Assembly (NCBI GenBank): GCA_011375465.1
Contig: DRZV01000091.1
Coordinates: 1-32,998 of the forward strand
DNA from: Neomoorella mulderi
Lineage (GTDB): Bacteria > Bacillota > DSM-521 > Neomoorellales > Neomoorellaceae
Reading direction: 5' to 3'
DNA: 32,998 nt
Shown: positions 30,405 to 32,998 of the stretch, piece by piece
How the letters are laid out: each line of letters opens with the position of its first letter
Numbering within the stretch: the stretch's first letter is position 1
Translations under genes and position numbers: made by a program
Notes under the pieces: generated by a model
What the model saw: only the letters and a program-made list of their open reading frames with translations
Told to the model about the DNA's origin: nothing
Database searches by the model: none

Positions 30405-31280
30405 TCAGAGATAAGTGTAGGGCTGAGGCCTGAGGATCTCTTCGGGGATCACCAAAGCGCACTCTATCTCGTTTAACATGACGGTCCTGTCCTGCATCAA
30501 TCTCCCCGAGACGTCCCAGTAATTGAAATAATGATCGCTCAAGACCAAGGTCCCTTCGCATTCCAGATTTTCGATGAGCAGTTTTATTTCCCTCAAGGCT
30601 TGATGGGGAGAAAGCAATCGGAACTTTCCCTGTAGGTAGTCTTCGTAAAGGGGGGATCCGGGCACAGGCTGGTAGGTGCGTATGCGGAGGAATTGGGGAC
30701 GGATTTCATTGACCACCCTGGCGCTGTTTAAGGCATGGGACTGGCTCAGCTCTGGCCCGCCGATTCCCGCTAGATAATATAGGCTTATCTCTATACCCGC
30801 CTGTTTCAGCTTTAAACAGGAATGTATTATCTGCTCAGGGGTACATCCCTTATTGATCCTGGCCAGTACCTGGGGATCACCGCTTTCCATACCCATATGG
30901 AGCCGGGTCAAGCCGGCCCGGCGCAATCTCCTCAGTTCCTCCAGGCCCTTTTTATCCACATACCGGGCAGCCCCGTATAAGGTGACGCGTTCCAGACGGG
31001 GGAAGAGGGAACGGGCGTAGAGGAGGATCTCTTCCAGCATTTCGGTTTTCATGATTATGGTATTGCCATCGGCCAGGAAGAGGCTCTTTATTCCCTCCCC
31101 GCGTTTTTCCCTGGCCTCCCGGAGTTCCTCTTTTATCTCCTCCAAAGGCCTGATTTTAAATTTCACCCCCTTGTACATGGAGCAAAAGGCGCAGCGATTA
31201 TAGGGGCATCCCACCGTGGCCTGGATGATAAGGCTGCTGGCCTCGCTGGGGGGACGATAGATTCTGGAGCTGTCTTTCAC
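30405..31280 (-). CDS. Radical SAM protein of unknown substrate
   Basis: The 291-residue protein has the iron-sulfur site C25-PYNR-C30-AF-C33 in TVGCPYNRCAFCSMYK, a C-x4-C-x2-C spacing rather than the common C-x3-C-x2-C. It continues with the radical SAM barrel: SLFLADGNTIIMKTEMLEEI, RVTLYGAARYVDKKGLEEL, LTRLHMGMESGDPQVLARIN, YYLAGIGGPELSQSHAL and IRTYQPVPGSPLYEDYLQG. These match the HemN/Elp3-like class of uncharacterised radical SAM proteins seen in clostridia. There is no second cluster-binding domain, so the substrate cannot be predicted. GTG 31280 has GGAGGGG six bases upstream. It is divergent from the unknown gene at 31438, with a perfect palindrome between them, and has its own terminator. 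Confidence 0.88.
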   Translation of the reverse strand: MKDSSRIYRPPSEASSLIIQATVGCPYNRCAFCSMYKGVKFKIRPLEEIKEELREAREKRGEGIKSLFLADGNTIIMKTEMLEEILLYARSLFPRLERVTLYGAARYVDKKGLEELRRLRRAGLTRLHMGMESGDPQVLARINKGCTPEQIIHSCLKLKQAGIEISLYYLAGIGGPELSQSHALNSARVVNEIRPQFLRIRTYQPVPGSPLYEDYLQGKFRLLSPHQALREIKLLIENLECEGTLVLSDHYFNYWDVSGRLMQDRTVMLNEIECALVIPEEILRPQPYTYL

Positions 31281-31343
31281 CCATCACCCCTCCTTTCGGC
31301 TTTTTTCTATTTAACTATGGAAGAGAAAAATTGTTGAACCGGG

Positions 31344-31369
31344 TTGATAAAAATAGTTGTTTTTATCAA
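31344..31369. promoter_or_regulatory. Perfect 10-bp inverted repeat, likely operator
   Basis: TTGATAAAAA (31344-31353) and TTTTTATCAA (31360-31369) are exact inverted repeats around TAGTTG. The right half overlaps the -35 region of the promoter described next, so a dimeric repressor bound here would block it. The gap to the radical SAM start (31281-31343) holds no other clear signal. Confidence 0.65.
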
Positions 31370-31385
31370 ATTATTAGGTTATAAT
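31357..31385 (+). promoter_or_regulatory. Sigma-A promoter of the unknown gene at 31438
   Basis: TTGTTT (31357-31362) is followed after 17 bases by a perfect TATAAT (31380-31385). This predicts a start near 31392 and a 46-base leader. A second TATAAT-like element (around 31408) lies downstream but has no good -35. Confidence 0.65.
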
Positions 31386-31437
31386 TGCCTTAGGAGAAAA
31401 AATTTTATTATAATTATTCCAAGAAAGGGGTAAAGCC

Positions 31438-32040
31438 ATGTCCAAGATCACTTTGACGGAGCAGTTCACCTTGAGAGCCCTGACGGACCGCATAGTGGCG
31501 GAAAACCTGGTGAGGGTATATCGTCTGAGGGGAACTCTGGGCATAGTCACCAACAAGACTTACATCTGCGCCAGCCTTACCGGAGCTATAGAAGCTGCCT
31601 TCCTGGCCCGTCTAGCGGGGGTGGGCCGGGTCATCACCGCCCTGACGGAAAAGCCGGAGGATGTCAAGGAAGCAGTGAATATCCTAAAAGACGCCGACCT
31701 GGTAATGTTGGCTTATGGGGGAGAGATGGGGCCAGAGGAAAACTACGCCCTGACCAAAGCCTTCTTGGAGGCAGCGGCGGAGGCCAACCTACCGGCGGAT
31801 CTTTTCTTCCATGTACGGATATGGGTGCCGGCCTTCGTGCAGAACACCATAAAAGAGGTCCCCAAAGTTGGGGAGTACTTAGCAGGCAAACAGCTGGGCA
31901 CCTTCACCTTTGATCTGGAGAAGGGCTTCTTCCTCTTCCATCGGGTGGAGGTGAATCCCCAAGGGGAAGTGAGCTTGCACCTGCTCACCCAAGTCCCCAT
32001 CACCCTGGAGCATCTCGATCTCCTGAAGCGCAGCCTGTAA
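31438..32040 (+). CDS. Conserved hypothetical protein, family not recognised
   Basis: The 200-residue product begins MSKITLTEQFTLRALTDRIV. It looks like a soluble alpha/beta protein: ENLVRVYRLRGTLGIVTNKT, LTGAIEAAFLARLAGVGRVI, KEAVNILKDADLVMLAYGGE and TFTFDLEKGFFLFHRVEVNP are alternating strands and helices. It has one cysteine (YICAS) and no known catalytic motif, signal peptide or membrane segment. AAAGGGG precedes the ATG. A promoter with an overlapping palindrome lies upstream, so expression is probably controlled. The small heat-shock gene follows after 54 bases; the gap contains a hairpin ACTGG/CCAGT (32046-32063) without a T-run, so read-through to hsp20 is possible. I cannot name a function. 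Confidence 0.8.
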   Translation: MSKITLTEQFTLRALTDRIVAENLVRVYRLRGTLGIVTNKTYICASLTGAIEAAFLARLAGVGRVITALTEKPEDVKEAVNILKDADLVMLAYGGEMGPEENYALTKAFLEAAAEANLPADLFFHVRIWVPAFVQNTIKEVPKVGEYLAGKQLGTFTFDLEKGFFLFHRVEVNPQGEVSLHLLTQVPITLEHLDLLKRSL

Positions 32041-32094
32041 GGAGCACTGGCGCCGGGTCCAGTTCCAGAAACAGAATCTTCGGGGGTGTTTAAC

Positions 32095-32557
32095 ATGGCT
32101 CTGGCCCGATGGGAGAGATGGGATCCCTGGAGGGAGATGGCCAGCCTCAGGGCAGCCATAAACAAGCTCTTCGACGAGGCCTTTGGCCTGACCAGCGAGG
32201 AGCAGACGGGATTCGTCCAGGGGTGGGCCTTCCCCGTGGACATAATAGAGACCCCGGAGAGCATCATACTTAAAGCTGAGCTGCCGGGATTGAGCAAAGA
32301 GGACATAAAAATATCCTTCGACAACAACCAACTCACCATCAAAGGGGAGAGATAAGGAAGAGGAGCTGGGAGAAAATCAGTCTTATCTGAGGAGGGAGCG
32401 CTGCTTCGGCAGTTTCAGCCGTACCTTTATGGTGGACATCCCTATAGATGCTGACAAGATAAAGGCCAAGTACCAAAATGGCATTCTGGAAATAGAAATG
32501 CCCAAAAAAGAGGAAGTGAAACCTAGGGAGATAACCATAGAGGCCATAGAAGGGTAG
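32095..32557 (+). pseudogene. Small heat-shock protein Hsp20, one frameshift
   Basis: Small heat-shock proteins hold unfolding proteins in large oligomers. The first frame (ATG 32095, GGGGGTG upstream) gives MALARWERWDPWREMASLRA, FPVDIIETPESIILKAELPG and KEDIKISFDNNQLTIKGER, then stops at 32353. The next frame supplies the rest: QSYLRRERCFGSFSRTFMVD, DADKIKAKYQNGILEIEMPK and the end at 32557. Omitting the T at 32353 joins the two into an ordinary alpha-crystallin protein of about 153 residues, including the conserved NGILEIEMPK (G-I-L-E motif). The extra T is not in a homopolymer, so a true mutation is possible. GTG 32086 is an alternative start. A terminator follows six bases after the stop. 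Confidence 0.87.
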
Positions 32558-32562
32558 TTAGA

Positions 32563-32583
32563 AGCCCGGCGCCGGGCTCTTTT
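32563..32583 (+). terminator. Intrinsic terminator of the hsp20 gene
   Basis: AGCCCGGC (32563-32570) and GCCGGGCT (32571-32578) form a perfect 16-base palindrome (stem with a small central loop), followed by CTTTT and further T-rich bases. Confidence 0.85.
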
Positions 32584-32617
32584 ATTTATTAATTTTTATT
32601 TTTGAGGAGGAGAGCAT

Positions 32618-32956
32618 ATGGAGGAACGGAAAACGGATCGGGGTTTTTGGAAAAAGCTCTTCGATTTCTCCTTTTCCTCTTTTGTGACCCTGGATATCAT
32701 CAAAATCCTCTATATCCTGGCAGTTGCATTTTTAGGTATAGTAGCTTTGGCAATTCTCTTCGGGGGAGCAGTTGGGGGATCTGCTGGCTTTCTTTTAGCC
32801 CTAATTTTCGCCACGATATGGTTTTTGCTGAACGTTATCTGGGTGAGGGTGGGCCTGGAACTGATCATAGTGATATTTAAGATTTGGGAGAACACCTCTT
32901 TTTTGGCAGGAAGGCTTAAAGAGAGAGAAGGCGAGGAAGGAGGGCAGTCCCATTGA
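32618..32956 (+). CDS. DUF4282 family membrane protein
   Basis: The 112-residue product has a charged N-terminus (MEERKTDRGFWKKLFDFSFS), then FVTLDIIKILYILAVAFLG and AGFLLALIFATIWFLLNVIW as membrane helices joined by a glycine-rich turn. A third amphipathic part, RVGLELIIVIFKIWENTSFL, is followed by a charged tail. This is the layout of DUF4282 proteins: a short FxxF(I/V)T motif, two membrane helices and the R-x-x-x-E-x-x-I signature. The function is unknown. ATG 32618 has GAGGAGGAG seven bases upstream, and the preceding terminator suggests its own promoter in the T-rich gap 32580-32610. The last ~40 bases of the window (32957-32998) show nothing I can assign. Confidence 0.85.
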   Translation: MEERKTDRGFWKKLFDFSFSSFVTLDIIKILYILAVAFLGIVALAILFGGAVGGSAGFLLALIFATIWFLLNVIWVRVGLELIIVIFKIWENTSFLAGRLKEREGEEGGQSH

Positions 32957-32998
32957 CAGATATTTTTTGGCTTTGAGCAGCAGCCCCCGGCGACGGGG

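Overview
The window looks like chromosome of a spore-forming, probably thermophilic, Gram-positive clostridium related to the Moorella/Desulfotomaculum group. The evidence is an alpha/beta-type spore protein gene with a sigma-G-like promoter beside the germination protease gene, the rlmN-prpC-prkC-rsgA-rpe-(...)-rpmB-recG order known from Firmicutes, strong GGAGG ribosome binding sites, and G+C-rich coding DNA with many AGG and ATA codons. The genus is inference. No tRNA, rRNA, CRISPR array, insertion sequence or phage gene was seen.

Layout. 1-2607: tail of a Wzz-like chain-length protein and an O-antigen-ligase/TPR membrane protein. 2577-4795 (minus): a frameshifted DUF502 membrane protein, a coiled-coil protein of unknown function and a lipoate-protein ligase. 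5094-6423: a decayed Spo0B-type sensor histidine kinase. 6455-18866: one very tight run of 13 plus-strand genes. These are rlmN, two FHA proteins, a PP2C phosphatase, a SEDS (FtsW/RodA) protein, a penicillin-binding protein, the PASTA kinase PrkC, rsgA, rpe and ribD-ribE-ribBA-ribH, closed by an intrinsic terminator. The run joins a phospho-signalling and peptidoglycan-synthesis module to riboflavin synthesis. 18900-21213: divergent rpmB and recG. 21242-22664: spore protein gene and, convergent to it, the protease that degrades such proteins. 22772-23216: a small zinc-ribbon gene, then a non-coding stretch with several strong hairpins and its own terminator, a candidate unidentified structured RNA. 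23236-27506: four 11-bp-phased Pho-box-like repeats, a lipoprotein alkaline phosphatase broken by one frameshift, a YibE/F membrane protein, and a second alkaline phosphatase with no signal peptide. 27525-28981: a TIGR01440/YwlG protein and a THI4-type thiazole synthase with His at the sulfur-donor position. 29047-31280 (minus): bactofilin, a frameshifted M23 peptidase and a radical SAM protein. 31344-32956: a perfect palindrome over a promoter, an unknown gene, a frameshifted Hsp20 and a DUF4282 membrane protein.

Five conserved genes carry reading-frame breaks. Four have a single indel, mostly in short homopolymers, which could be consensus errors or recent mutations. The histidine kinase has about four frame changes plus an in-frame stop and is more convincingly a pseudogene. 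The observations most worth follow-up are the structured RNA at 22994-23216, the Pho-box array at 23236-23289, the palindromic operator at 31344-31369, the Actinobacteria-like FHA/PP2C/SEDS/PBP/kinase cluster, and the His-type THI4.
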